Positions 4,886 through 5,060 of a DNA stretch of 5,060 nt are shown in pieces (positions within the stretch are counted from its first letter, which is position 1; each line of letters opens with the position of its first letter). The position numbers and the translations under genes are program-made. Origin of the DNA: Lachnospiraceae bacterium (GTDB lineage: Bacteria > Bacillota > Clostridia > Lachnospirales > Lachnospiraceae); the NCBI GenBank assembly GCA_017483425.1, contig JAFUWM010000351.1, forward strand, positions 1 to 5,060, given 5' to 3'. Below the pieces are notes generated by a model, which ran no database searches, was not told the origin of the DNA, and worked only from the letters and a program-made list of their open reading frames with translations.

Positions 4886-4977
4886 CGCTCGTGTTTGAAC
4901 GGGCAATAACGTATGTATTATAGCGAGGCCGCCGGTCGGAAACCGGCAGCTCACGGAAAGGACAACAGGTTAAAGAA
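4886..4977 (+). ncRNA. Putative structured 5' leader of rpmE (L31 leader candidate)
   Basis: About 92 nt lie between the predicted transcription start and the L31 start codon. Two hairpins are visible: GCTCGT (4887-4892) with ACGGGC (4899-4904), six pairs including one U-G and a 6-nt loop; and GCCGGT (4931-4936) with ACCGGC (4942-4947), six perfect pairs and a 5-nt loop, possibly extended by GAG/CTC (4925-4927 with 4950-4952) across an internal loop. AAAGGA at 4957-4962 is 15 nt from the ATG, rather far. Ribosomal protein operons, including L31 genes, often carry autoregulatory leaders; that this one does so is inference. Boundaries are approximate. Confidence 0.45.
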
Positions 4978-5060
4978 ATGAAAGCAGATATCCATCCTGA
5001 GTATCATCAGGCGACAGTTACATGCCACTGCGGCAATACTTTCACGGTAGGCTCGACTAT
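4978..5060 (+). CDS. rpmE: Ribosomal protein L31, N-terminal part (3' truncated by window)
   Basis: The first 27 codons read MKADIHPEYHQATVTCHCGN and then TFTVGST, the characteristic start of bacterial L31 (bL31), a small protein of the large ribosomal subunit near the central protuberance and intersubunit bridge. C16 and C18 form the first half of the CxC...CxxC zinc site, so this appears to be the zinc-binding form rather than the cysteine-free paralogue; the second pair is beyond the window. The start at 4978 gives the standard N-terminus. The ribosome binding site is weak: AGGT at 4967-4970 is near, and AAAGGA is 15 nt away. This weak site and the hairpins upstream fit leader-mediated control. 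Confidence 0.95.
   Translation, partial: MKADIHPEYHQATVTCHCGNTFTVGST

Noticed and set aside
4739..4954. 71-codon minus-strand frame opposite the small gene and the rpmE leader
   Set aside because: No ribosome binding site, proline/leucine-rich composition typical of antisense reading, and it conflicts with the better supported 54-codon gene and leader.
1..5060. CRISPR array, transposase, integrase, tRNA or toxin-antitoxin pair
   Set aside because: No regularly spaced direct repeats, transposase motifs, tRNA-like cloverleaf or recognisable toxin partner was seen; the 54-residue gene has no adjacent partner.

Overview
The window looks like a chromosomal segment from a low-to-mid GC Gram-positive bacterium, most likely class Clostridia and probably Lachnospiraceae (inference). 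The pointers are lipoprotein signal peptides, strong GGAGG-type ribosome binding sites with one near-complete anti-16S match, frequent AGA/AGG arginine codons, extended -10 promoters, a CxC-type L31 protein, and a small ferredoxin that resembles the ferredoxin part of EFR1-type clostridial proteins. No mobile element, tRNA, rRNA or CRISPR array is visible.

Layout. Positions 3-338 hold the C-terminal end of tyrosyl-tRNA synthetase (tyrS), cut by the window edge. Positions 425-3604 hold a same-strand cluster with very short gaps: a substrate-binding lipoprotein, a permease and an ATPase of a polar amino acid ABC importer, then a second lipoprotein with an SH3b-like domain, a long Thr/Ala/Ser/Glu linker and a conserved-looking C-terminal tail. 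Positions 3687-3929 encode an 80-residue protein with two 4Fe-4S motifs. It overlaps tail-to-tail by 25 bp with a convergent YigZ/IMPACT-family gene on the minus strand (3905-4543). A 134-bp divergent intergenic region follows, with symmetric elements around an extended -10. Next is a 54-codon small gene (4678-4842) with an exceptionally strong Shine-Dalgarno sequence. The window ends with a structured leader and the start of rpmE (ribosomal protein L31) from 4978.

How the genes fit. The binding protein should capture a small amino-acid-like ligand at the outer membrane face, the permease (presumably as a homodimer) moves it inward, and the ATPase powers transport. The SH3b lipoprotein is 22 bp behind the ATPase and is probably cotranscribed, which suggests an envelope-anchored accessory role, but nothing proves it is part of the importer. 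The remaining genes are housekeeping or small proteins with no evident joint pathway.

I do not see a clear new multi-gene system. The points most worth a second look are: an ABC binding protein that lacks the usual carboxylate-binding arginine, the SH3b lipoprotein and its unrecognised tail, the 54-aa gene, the inverted repeat bracketing its promoter, a TGTGGTAA-type extended -10 shared by three intergenic regions, and the rpmE leader.
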